Below are positions 1-5,971 of a DNA stretch of 8,097 nt, piece after piece. This DNA comes from Candidatus Saccharibacteria bacterium CG_4_10_14_0_2_um_filter_52_9. GTDB taxonomy: Bacteria > Patescibacteriota > Saccharimonadia > Saccharimonadales > UBA4665. The position numbers were made by a program, and so were the translations under genes. The stretch covers positions 1 to 8,097 of the forward strand of contig PFOA01000001.1 of assembly GCA_002792275.1 (NCBI GenBank), written 5' to 3'. How positions within the stretch are numbered: the stretch's first letter is position 1; the number at the start of each line of letters is the position of its first letter. The notes under the pieces were generated by a model. The model was not told the origin of the DNA. It saw only the letters and a program-made list of their open reading frames with translations, and made no database searches.

Positions 1-106
1 TTTGGAAGTTGGGGTTTTCATATTCACAGATGTATTATAGCCAAATATTGTGTCCTATGACAATAATGTGATATATTACAAGTATGTTTATATTGAAGCG
101 GCGGCA

Positions 107-205
107 GCAAAACCAAAAATTTCCTTCCTTTCAAATTTTCCGCTTCGCGGCGGGGGGTGTGGGGGGAGCCGCAAATAAAAATAATAGGAAATTTTTGAGT
201 TTTGC
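107..205. repeat. Long imperfect inverted repeat (18 paired bases, one bulge)
   Basis: The left arm 107-124 pairs with the right arm 187-205. Bases 114-124 (CAAAAATTTCC) match 187-197 perfectly over 11 bp, and 107-113 (GCAAAAC) match 199-205 over 7 bp, leaving A198 as a single bulge. The 62-base interior contains a GC-rich smaller hairpin and two runs of six G. The arms are too precise to be chance in ordinary spacer DNA. Possible readings are the terminal repeats of a miniature element or the base stem of a structured RNA; the sequence alone does not decide. Confidence 0.6.
147..172. other. GC hairpin with a loop made of two G6 runs
   Basis: GCGGC at 147-151 pairs with GCCGC at 168-172, placing GGGGGG-TGT-GGGGGGA (152-167) in the loop. 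An overlapping alternative is a CCGC/GCGG stem with a TTC triloop (140-150). The loop could take part in G-quadruplex formation, most simply between two molecules or with further G runs, because only two G runs are present. It sits inside the larger inverted repeat 107-205. Confidence 0.4.
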
Positions 206-206
206 C

Positions 207-229
207 CCGCGCGAGCTTGTCGAGCGCGG
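207..229. repeat. Small GC-rich inverted repeat
   Basis: CCGCGC at 207-212 pairs with GCGCGG at 224-229 across an 11-base interior that has partial self-complementarity (CGA at 212-214 with TCG at 220-222). It directly adjoins the right arm of the larger inverted repeat. No T-tract follows on either strand, so a classical terminator is not supported. Confidence 0.4.
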
Positions 230-251
230 CCGAGGCGCAAGTGTCATTCAT

Positions 252-270
252 CAAAATCCTGCGGATTTTG
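252..270. repeat. Perfect 8-bp hairpin with a 3-base loop
   Basis: CAAAATCC (252-259) and GGATTTTG (263-270) are exact reverse complements separated by TGC. There is no run of T after it on either strand, so intrinsic termination would be atypical. It may be part of the same repeat or RNA structure as the hairpins to its left. Confidence 0.5.
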
Positions 271-303
271 TCCGAAATACATTCGAACTTCGTCCAATAC
301 ACA

Positions 304-351
304 CCGCCAATTAAATAACACCGACAAATGCCGGCGTTATTTAATTGGCGG
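304..351 (-). terminator. 16-bp perfect hairpin overlapping the tRNA 3' end; possible tRNA 3' processing or termination signal
   Basis: Bases 304-319 and 336-351 are perfect 16-base reverse complements. After one mismatch the stem continues for 3 more pairs (321-323 with 332-334) around an 8-base loop. On the minus strand the first arm starts inside the tRNA: it contains the last acceptor bases, the G73 discriminator and the encoded CCA. There is no T-tract after the hairpin (the minus strand continues TGTGTATTGG), so it is not a textbook Rho-independent terminator. It could still pause or end transcription, or present the tRNA 3' end to processing nucleases. Confidence 0.45.
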
Positions 352-435
352 AGGGAGAGGGATTCGAACCCTCGATGGGATTGCTCCCAAACCGCCTTTC
401 CAAGACGGCGCCATAGGCCACTAGGCGACCCCTCC
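346..435 (-). tRNA. tRNA-Ser, anticodon GGA, with encoded CCA
   Basis: The minus strand folds into a complete class II cloverleaf. The acceptor stem GGAGGGG/TCCCTCC closes with one G-T pair (350-356 with 429-435). The anticodon stem CCGTC/GGCGG encloses loop TTGGAAA, with the GGA anticodon at 399-401 on the plus-strand axis. A long variable arm (TGGGA-GCAA-TCCCA) is diagnostic of serine or leucine tRNAs. The T arm GAGGG-TTCGAAT-CCCTC is canonical. The discriminator base is G73, as expected for serine, and CCA follows directly in the gene at 346-348. It reads UCC and UCU serine codons. A -10-like TATACT lies 18 bases upstream, and a long hairpin overlaps the 3' end. Confidence 0.95.
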
Positions 436-453
436 GGGGGGTTTGACCTTGCC

Positions 454-484
454 AGTATAACAAAACACCTTGCGAATTTAGCAA
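454..484 (-). promoter_or_regulatory. Candidate promoter of tRNA-Ser
   Basis: On the minus strand TATACT (454-459) matches the bacterial -10 consensus at five of six bases. TTGCTA (479-484) is a possible -35 at a slightly long 19-base spacing. Transcription would start about 11 bases before the tRNA. The -35 lies inside the divergent candidate promoter of the ABC operon, so the two may compete for polymerase. Confidence 0.45.
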
Positions 485-499
485 ATATGAGGTTACACT
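470..499 (+). promoter_or_regulatory. Candidate near-leaderless promoter of the ABC operon
   Basis: TTGCGA (470-475) and TACACT (494-499) have an 18-base spacing. The -10-like hexamer ends 10 bases before the ATG at 510, so the mRNA would begin only a few bases upstream of the start codon. No Shine-Dalgarno sits at a working distance; the only purine-rich patch (GAGG near 489-492) is about 17 bases away. This agrees with leaderless or very short-leader initiation. Confidence 0.4.
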
Positions 500-509
500 A
501 GAAACGCAA

Positions 510-1406
510 ATGGCCCTGATTGAACTCAAAGACGTCAGTAAACTGTACGGTTTCGGCGATGCTACAACCCTAGCACTCGACGAGGTCAGTTTGACGATCG
601 AAAAAGGCGAGTTTATGGCGGTGATGGGTCCCAGCGGCTGCGGCAAGAGCACACTTATGAATGTCATTGGCCTGCTAGATCGTCCCAGTCACGGCGAACA
701 CCGCCTGGAGGGTAAGCCAGTCGCCCGCCTGCGCCCCAACCAGGCCGCCAAAATCCGCCGCGACAAGATCGGTTTTATCTTTCAGGCCTATAATCTACTA
801 CCACGCCTGACGGCTTTGGAGAATGTTGCCCTGCCCCTGGCCTACAAGGGCGTAACGCTCAACCGACGGCTCAAGATGGCCAGCGAAATGCTGGACAGGG
901 TTGGCGTGCAGAGCCGCGAATATTTTCTACCCAGCCAGCTCAGCGGCGGCCAGACTCAATCCGTCGCCATTGCCCGGGCGTTGGTCAATAATCCCAAGCT
1001 GATTATTGCCGACGAACCAACCGGCAATCTGGACAGCGCCAGCTCGCGACTGGTTATGGAACTGCTGGCCGACATTCATAAGATGGGTAACACCATTCTG
1101 TTTGTTACCCACAACCCCGAGCTGACCCGTTATGCCACCCGCGTGGTTTACATGCACGATGGCAGTATAATCCACGATGAAAAGACGGCTCTAGGTCAGG
1201 TAGCCACCACGGCCCGCAAGGTGCTGTACACCCTGCCCACCACCAGCGAAGAGGACGATCTGGCCGGTGTGTCGGCGCTAATGAAAGCCCTGCCGTCCAA
1301 GAATCCTACCCGCGCCAAGCGTAAGCCGGGCGCCGCCAAAGCCAAGTCCAAATCCACCACCCGCCGCAAAACCAAGGCTCCGGCCAAAGCCAGGAGTAAA
1401 AAATGA
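510..1406 (+). CDS. ABC transporter ATP-binding protein, MacB/LolD type, with basic C-terminal tail
   Basis: This is the cytoplasmic ATPase that powers the permease encoded by the next gene; together they resemble MacB/LolCDE-type exporters that act by mechanotransmission, with unknown substrate. The 298-residue protein shows the full nucleotide-binding domain: Walker A GPSGCGKST (40-48), Q-loop Q92, signature LSGGQ (144-148), Walker B LIIADE with catalytic E169, D-loop near 172-175 and switch H201. The bases after LSGGQ are unusual: TQS replaces the common (Q/R)QR before VAIARAL. After about residue 228 comes a linker, and residues 264-298 form an Ala/Lys/Arg/Thr-rich tail, probably disordered, possibly binding membrane or nucleic acid. 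The next gene starts within the stop codon (ATGA), indicating translational coupling. The family is certain; the substrate is not predictable. Confidence 0.93.
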   Translation: MALIELKDVSKLYGFGDATTLALDEVSLTIEKGEFMAVMGPSGCGKSTLMNVIGLLDRPSHGEHRLEGKPVARLRPNQAAKIRRDKIGFIFQAYNLLPRLTALENVALPLAYKGVTLNRRLKMASEMLDRVGVQSREYFLPSQLSGGQTQSVAIARALVNNPKLIIADEPTGNLDSASSRLVMELLADIHKMGNTILFVTHNPELTRYATRVVYMHDGSIIHDEKTALGQVATTARKVLYTLPTTSEEDDLAGVSALMKALPSKNPTRAKRKPGAAKAKSKSTTRRKTKAPAKARSKK

Positions 1407-2641
1407 AATCCCTAACCAAGGGTCACTTAAAAGCCGGTCTTGACTCGGTTCGGGGCGCCAAATTGCGTAGCTTTTGGACGATGCTGGGCGTTATTATCGG
1501 CGTCACATCGGTTATCACGATAGTTGCCATTGGCGAAGGTGTCAAACAGCAGATTGGCGGCCAGATCCACCACTTTGGCAAAAACGTAATTACCGTCCGA
1601 CCGACCCAGTTGCACACCACCTCGGCCTCAGGTAGCGATGGCTTGAATCTGGTTACCGGTCTTAACATAAGTACCCCGTTGAGCGCCCAGGATGCCCAGG
1701 CGGTCAGCAAAGCCAAGGGCGTAGCCGCCAGCGCGCCGCTAACAATTACTCCGGGTACGGTTCGCACAGAAAACAACAAGTCTTATGACGAAGGTTTTGT
1801 GCTGGGCACCACACCGGACCTACCCGGGCTTATCAATCAGTCGTTGGCCTACGGTATCTTTTTGACGGCCGACGACGAAGGCACCAATGTAGCTGTGCTC
1901 GGCCAGAATGCCGTCGACAAAATGTTTGATACCGATGTGCCATTGGGCCGCAGTTTCACGTTCCATGGCCAGCAGTTTATCGTCAGAGGCATTTTTAATC
2001 AGTTCACCTCGGCACCGCTTAGCCAGCAAGCCGACTTTAACAACGCCATATTTATCCCTAATGATGTCGCCGAAACCCTTACCAAACAAACCGCCCCCAC
2101 CTACGCCATTCTGGCCCGGGCAGACAACTCCGATCAAACTGATAAGGTGGCCGCTAATATCCGGCAGTCACTAGGCAATATCCATGCCGGACAGAACAGC
2201 TTTGAGGTCGGTACTGCCAACCAGAACCTGTCCACCAGCGATACTATTTTGAACCTGCTAACACGCCTGATCGCCGGCATTGCAGCCATTTCCCTGCTGG
2301 TCGGCGGCATCGGCATTATGAACGTTATGCTGGTGTCGGTAGCTGAGCGGATGCACGAAATCGGCATCCGCAAAGCCGTCGGCGCCACCAACGGTCAGAT
2401 CCTAAGTCAGTTTATGATTGAATCCAGCGTGCTGACGCTGTCCGGTGGTGTTATCGGCATTGCCCTGGCCTTTTTAGTAGATCTGGGTCTGCGCCTGGGC
2501 ACAAACCTTAAGCCGGTTATTAGCTGGCAGATCGTCTTGCTGGCCAGCGGCGTTTCATTGCTGGTAGGTATAGTCTTTGGCACGGTTCCGGCTCTCAAAG
2601 CCGCCCGCAAAGACCCGATCGACGCCCTGCGTAGCGAATAA
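1403..2641 (+). CDS. ABC transporter permease, FtsX/MacB family
   Basis: This is the membrane partner of the preceding ATPase. The 412-residue protein has MacB-like topology. A first membrane helix (about 24-45, preceded by the LRSFWTMLGVIIGV-type motif) is followed by a large extracytoplasmic domain (about 50-285, MacB_PCD type). Three C-terminal helices (about 289-312, 341-361 and 374-396) form the FtsX domain. The cytoplasmic coupling segment ERMHEIGIRKAVGA (315-328) and the C-terminal KAARKDPIDALR motif are typical of the family. Such complexes export peptides, macrolides, lipids or lipoproteins, or transmit signals; no substrate can be chosen here. If the cell is monoderm, the complex works without a TolC-like partner, and no membrane-fusion gene is present in the window. 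The gene ends 2 bases from the convergent Nramp gene with no terminator hairpin between them. Confidence 0.93.
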   Translation: MKSLTKGHLKAGLDSVRGAKLRSFWTMLGVIIGVTSVITIVAIGEGVKQQIGGQIHHFGKNVITVRPTQLHTTSASGSDGLNLVTGLNISTPLSAQDAQAVSKAKGVAASAPLTITPGTVRTENNKSYDEGFVLGTTPDLPGLINQSLAYGIFLTADDEGTNVAVLGQNAVDKMFDTDVPLGRSFTFHGQQFIVRGIFNQFTSAPLSQQADFNNAIFIPNDVAETLTKQTAPTYAILARADNSDQTDKVAANIRQSLGNIHAGQNSFEVGTANQNLSTSDTILNLLTRLIAGIAAISLLVGGIGIMNVMLVSVAERMHEIGIRKAVGATNGQILSQFMIESSVLTLSGGVIGIALAFLVDLGLRLGTNLKPVISWQIVLLASGVSLLVGIVFGTVPALKAARKDPIDALRSE

Positions 2642-2643
2642 CT

Positions 2644-4017
2644 TTAAAACAATGAGAAGATGGCGGCTCCGCCTGCGACAGTCATCAGACAGGTTACCAA
2701 CCAGCCGATGAAAGTCGTACTGTGTTTGTTGACGTGAGCGCCCATAATGCGCTTATTGCTACTAATGAGGATGATCAAGGCCAGCACCAACGGCGCCACA
2801 ATGCCATTGGCGACTGCTGCGTAGATCAGAACTTTGACAGGATTGAGACCGATGAAGTTGATACTCAGGCCGATCAGCATGGCAATGATCAGCACGCCAT
2901 AAAATGCATAAGCTTGCTTGAGCTTTTGATTAAGACCACCACGCCAGCGGAAAGTTTCGGCTACGGCGTAGGAGGCCGAACCGGCTAGGACAGGTATGGC
3001 CAAGAGGCCCGTGCCGATGATGCCAAGGGCGAATAAGCTGTAGGAGGCCGAACCGGCGAAGGGTCGGAGCGCCTCGGCGGCTTGCGAGGCGGAGTTAATA
3101 TCGGTGATGCCGTGCGAAAACAAGACGCCCCCACAGGCCGCAATTATGAAGAACATAACGAGGTTAGACAAAAACATGCCCGTCCAGACATCGAGCCGCA
3201 TTTTACGAATGGCCAGCTTTTCGGTACCGCGTCGCAGGGCGACAGTGGTTTTGCCGGCAGCGATTTCTTCCTCGACCTCTTGAGAAGTTTGCCAGAAAAA
3301 CAGATAGGGAGAGATAGTAGTACCCAGGATGGCGCAGATCAGGATGAGTTGATCTTTGTCGAAAGTGATGCTGGGTACGACAGCGTGCTGCAGCACATTA
3401 CCCCAATCGAGGTGAGCTAATAGGGTTGAGGCAACGTACGACAGGAGTATCAGAGCCAACCATTTCAGGTAACGGGAATAGCGGGCATAGGGGGTAAAGA
3501 TCTGCAGACCGATGCACAGGATCGAGAAGCCGACCACCAGCCAACCAAAGCTCAAGGAGGGGCGAATCAGTTGGGTGGCCTGAGCCATGGCACCCAGATC
3601 GGCGCCAAGGTTGAAGGTGTTGGCGGCAAAAAGCAGTAGTGTGCAGGTCATCAACAAGCGGCGCGAAAAATGCAACCGTATAGTGCCGGCCAGCCCCCGG
3701 CCGGTAACCAATCCAATTCGGGCGCACATTTCCTGGACGACGGCCATCAACGGGAAGGTCAGCGCTGAAAGCCAAAGCAATTGGAAGCCGTACTGAGCGC
3801 CGGTCTGTGAATAAGTAGCAATGCCGGCTGGATCATCGTCAGCGGCGCCGGTGGTCAATCCAGGACCGAGCGAGTGCCAGTAGTCGGTGGTTTTTTTGAC
3901 GACTGGATTTTCCGGAAAAGCGGTCATCATTTTTTGAGTCGTGTCGACGGTATGATCCAGCAGGACGGCCGGTGCTTCGGCGCTGATACGAAATATATCT
4001 TTTTGTTTCTTCGACAT
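2644..4017 (-). CDS. Divergent Nramp-family divalent cation transporter
   Basis: This is an integral membrane protein of 457 residues with about eleven hydrophobic helices after a 45-residue cytoplasmic N-terminus, expected to import a divalent metal ion in the Nramp/SLC11 fold. Family marks are the helix-1 region GPGLTTGAADDDPAG (51-65) and the helix-6 region GTTISPYLFFWQ (232-243). Both metal-binding motifs differ from classical MntH/Nramp: helix 1 has DPAG instead of DPGN, and helix 6 has S-P-Y instead of M-P-H. The usual Asn and Met ligands are therefore missing, so manganese/iron selectivity cannot be assumed. The symbol mntH is withheld. It is the last gene of the minus-strand cluster, 8 bases after VKOR, with TAGAAT just 5 bases before its ATG and no clear ribosome binding site. 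Confidence 0.88.
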   Translation of the reverse strand: MSKKQKDIFRISAEAPAVLLDHTVDTTQKMMTAFPENPVVKKTTDYWHSLGPGLTTGAADDDPAGIATYSQTGAQYGFQLLWLSALTFPLMAVVQEMCARIGLVTGRGLAGTIRLHFSRRLLMTCTLLLFAANTFNLGADLGAMAQATQLIRPSLSFGWLVVGFSILCIGLQIFTPYARYSRYLKWLALILLSYVASTLLAHLDWGNVLQHAVVPSITFDKDQLILICAILGTTISPYLFFWQTSQEVEEEIAAGKTTVALRRGTEKLAIRKMRLDVWTGMFLSNLVMFFIIAACGGVLFSHGITDINSASQAAEALRPFAGSASYSLFALGIIGTGLLAIPVLAGSASYAVAETFRWRGGLNQKLKQAYAFYGVLIIAMLIGLSINFIGLNPVKVLIYAAVANGIVAPLVLALIILISSNKRIMGAHVNKHSTTFIGWLVTCLMTVAGGAAIFSLF

Positions 4018-4025
4018 GGCTGATT

Positions 4026-4631
4026 CTAGAAGTTACGTCCGTAATAATACCAAAAACGCTTTAGTGTCAGCGCGGCAATAATCAATAACCACAATACCAC
4101 TATGTCGATATGATGTCGCCGGATCCAGTCATAGACCCGGTTGGCCCGGCCTTTGGGCAGGCGGATAAACTTGCTATCAATGTTGTACAGAGTAACGTAC
4201 CAGAAGCCGGTGATGCTGACAGCCCACACCGCCATGCAGTACGGACAAAGCGCACCAATGCGGTAAACGCTTTCAAAAAACAGCCAGTGCACAAAGCCGA
4301 TGCCAAACAGCAAGCCGGCATTAAGTCCCAGCCAGAACCAGCGTTTAAACCTGGCACCGGCCAGTATGGCCACGCCCACGAAGGCTAAAACCGGAAAGGC
4401 GCCGAGACCGATGAGCGGGTTGGCAAAACCAAAGGCCTTGGCCTGGGCGCTCTGCATAATACTGCCGCAACTGATGACCGGGTTGGTATCGCAGGACGGC
4501 ACGTAGTTGGGGTTTTCCAAAACCAACATTTTATCGACCATGATTATAAAGGCCGCCGTGTAACCGATAACGCCGACGATAATCAGAATGTACGGTAGGG
4601 CCTGTTTGAGAGTCAGGTTCTTAATGCTCAT
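4026..4631 (-). CDS. Vitamin K epoxide reductase (VKOR) family membrane oxidoreductase
   Basis: Bacterial VKOR proteins pass electrons from newly made disulfides to quinone, re-oxidising a DsbA-like partner; they replace DsbB in many lineages. This 201-residue protein has about five predicted helices and all four expected cysteines. The loop pair is C47 and C55 (SCDTNPVISCGS), and the active-site pair is C129 and C132 in CPYC. The conserved Ser after the second loop cysteine and the GFANPLIGLGAFP segment also fit the family. There is no fused thioredoxin domain, so the DsbA partner must be encoded elsewhere. It sits 20 bases after zwf and 8 bases before the Nramp-like gene. A TATACT hexamer and GGTGGG lie directly upstream, so it may have its own start of transcription. 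Confidence 0.92.
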   Translation of the reverse strand: MSIKNLTLKQALPYILIIVGVIGYTAAFIIMVDKMLVLENPNYVPSCDTNPVISCGSIMQSAQAKAFGFANPLIGLGAFPVLAFVGVAILAGARFKRWFWLGLNAGLLFGIGFVHWLFFESVYRIGALCPYCMAVWAVSITGFWYVTLYNIDSKFIRLPKGRANRVYDWIRRHHIDIVVLWLLIIAALTLKRFWYYYGRNF

Positions 4632-4639
4632 TACCCACC

Positions 4640-4645
4640 AGTATA
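4640..4645 (-). promoter_or_regulatory. -10-like element just upstream of the VKOR gene
   Basis: TATACT on the minus strand ends 8 bases before the ATG, in a short gene gap. The string GTTATACTGG is identical to that in the candidate tRNA promoter. No good -35 is visible 16-18 bases upstream. GGTGGG between it and the ATG might act as a weak ribosome binding site if transcription comes from further upstream. Confidence 0.3.
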
Positions 4646-4651
4646 ACTTAT

Positions 4652-5971
4652 TTACCGGCCTGGAGCCTGCGGATCGGACGAACCCTTGGCATAGATCACC
4701 AAATCATCGCTCGACTTTTGCCAAGCCTCCACCAAGGGCTGTAATACCTGCCAGCTGGCCAGCACCTCTTTATCGCTGGCAAACAGCGTGTGATCGCCGC
4801 TAATGGCATCGGCCAGCACCTTTTCGTAGGCGTCCGGCTGGTTGCGCTGGCCTGCCTGGCTGTGCTGGATCTCAAAACGGAGCTGGTTGTTCGCTAGCTT
4901 GGCCGATTCATGGAAGTCGATGATAATTTCGGCCCGGCGTTCATTGAGGGCTTTGCCGGTCGACAGCTCTACAGGGACGCCTTGCCAGCGCGGGCTATCT
5001 ATGTACAGTGTCAGGGCTATGTAGGTCTCGGTGTTAGAGGTCGGATTGTTGACTTCCTGGCGATAGCCTTCGTATTGCCCGCGGACTGCCCGTGCCAGGA
5101 CTTGATCGGCCGGTACGGGCTCGATTTGTTGCATAACCCCTGCCTTGGCGGCATGAATATGCTGGCTGTCCAATACTTCGGGCAGATCCATAGTGACAAC
5201 ACCGAGGATTTGCATCATGTGACTTTGCAGAAAGTCGCGCAAGGCTCCCAACGGCTCGTAAAAGGCCGCCCGGCCTTCGATACCGATCTTTTCGTGGGCT
5301 TTGATGGTGATGCCGCTAATCTGATGAGCGTTCCACAAGGCTTCGATATCGGGATTTTTGGCCCGGAACTCCGGTAGAGTGCGAACGGCCTGCTTAGCCA
5401 GATAATGGTCAACCCTGAATACCTGCTCCTCTTGGAAGACCTGGCCGGTCTCGGCTATTAACTGTTGCGCCGAAGACAGGTCGAGCCCGAACGGTTTCTC
5501 AACCACCAGCCGCGACTTGGCGTTACCGTGCTGACAGCTCTTATTTAAGCCCTGCTCACCCATCAGGCGCACCACCGGTCGGTAAGCCTGAGGCGGTATC
5601 GACAGGTAGTAAATCCGATCCTGACAAACGCCTTTTTCGGCTTCGATGCCGTCAAGTTTAGTCTGTAACTTGGCGTAGGCCGCCGGATCTGCCAGATCCA
5701 TTTGGAACATGCTGGTGCGGTCGTGCATGGCCTTCAGCGCCACCGGATCGCAGATTTTATCAACTTCGTTAACGCATAATTCCACTTTCTCGAATAAGTC
5801 CTCGGTGGTAACTGGCCGCCGGCTAACGCCGATAATCTCCGTCTTGTCGTGCAGAAGGCCGTCTTTTACCAAATGGTAGAGCGATGGCAGTAAGTAGCGC
5901 TGGGACAGGTCGCCGGTTATGCCGAAAATAACGATGATCGCCGGCTTGGCCGACTGTTGATTATCGGTCAT
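4652..5971 (-). CDS. zwf: Glucose-6-phosphate dehydrogenase
   Basis: It catalyses oxidation of glucose-6-phosphate to 6-phosphogluconolactone with reduction of NADP, the entry step of the oxidative pentose phosphate pathway. The N-terminal Rossmann motif is GITGDLSQR (17-25). Catalytic and substrate residues of the family are present: EKPFG with K159, RVDHYLAK (186-193) with the D188/H189 pair and K193, the probable catalytic base H251 in QSHMMQ, and K340 in STGKAL. C-terminal marks include RGQYEGY, SNTETY and DAYEKVLADAISGDHTLF. At 439 residues it is about 50 shorter than typical enzymes. The usual Lys in the GDLAxRKL motif is Tyr26 here. Its ATG overlaps the stop of pgl (ATGA), so translation is coupled, fitting the consecutive reactions. 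Confidence 0.95.
   Translation of the reverse strand: MTDNQQSAKPAIIVIFGITGDLSQRYLLPSLYHLVKDGLLHDKTEIIGVSRRPVTTEDLFEKVELCVNEVDKICDPVALKAMHDRTSMFQMDLADPAAYAKLQTKLDGIEAEKGVCQDRIYYLSIPPQAYRPVVRLMGEQGLNKSCQHGNAKSRLVVEKPFGLDLSSAQQLIAETGQVFQEEQVFRVDHYLAKQAVRTLPEFRAKNPDIEALWNAHQISGITIKAHEKIGIEGRAAFYEPLGALRDFLQSHMMQILGVVTMDLPEVLDSQHIHAAKAGVMQQIEPVPADQVLARAVRGQYEGYRQEVNNPTSNTETYIALTLYIDSPRWQGVPVELSTGKALNERRAEIIIDFHESAKLANNQLRFEIQHSQAGQRNQPDAYEKVLADAISGDHTLFASDKEVLASWQVLQPLVEAWQKSSDDLVIYAKGSSDPQAPGR

Larger units (their letters stand above)
1..303. other. Intergenic region without a convincing gene; AT-rich left part, structured GC/G-rich right part
   Basis: No open frame here looks like a real protein: the candidates are short, of low complexity, have no ribosome binding site and resemble no family I recognise. 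Bases 1-95 are AT-rich, with a near-palindrome around 67-80. From about 97 to 300 composition changes abruptly: GC-rich blocks alternate with A/T runs, and several inverted repeats (listed separately) follow one another, as in a dispersed intergenic repeat, a miniature element or a structured RNA. The stretch lies downstream of the minus-strand tRNA-Ser gene, a common position for integrated or repetitive DNA. What lies left of base 1 is unknown, so a promoter or 3' end for an outside gene could be included. Confidence 0.6.

Noticed and set aside
67..80. TGTGATATATTACA near-palindrome as an operator
   Set aside because: It is an imperfect AT-rich match with no adjacent gene start in the window, so chance is likely.
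24..302. 92-residue minus-strand open frame through the left intergenic region
   Set aside because: It crosses all the inverted repeats, has no ribosome binding site, low-complexity composition and no recognisable domain. Its open frame is better explained by the repeat structure.
1..303. CRISPR array
   Set aside because: The repeats are inverted, not regularly spaced direct repeats, and no cas gene is seen.
84..314. 76-residue plus-strand open frame
   Set aside because: It overlaps the same repeats and the G6 runs, and shows no family motif or start signal.
304..351. Phage or island attachment site at the tRNA 3' end
   Set aside because: The tRNA end is repeated only as an inverted copy, not a direct repeat, and no integrase is present in the window.
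2664..2675. GGCGGCTCCGCC near the convergent stops as a terminator
   Set aside because: The stem is only 4-5 bp with a tiny loop, lies within the Nramp coding end, and is not followed by an adjacent T-tract.
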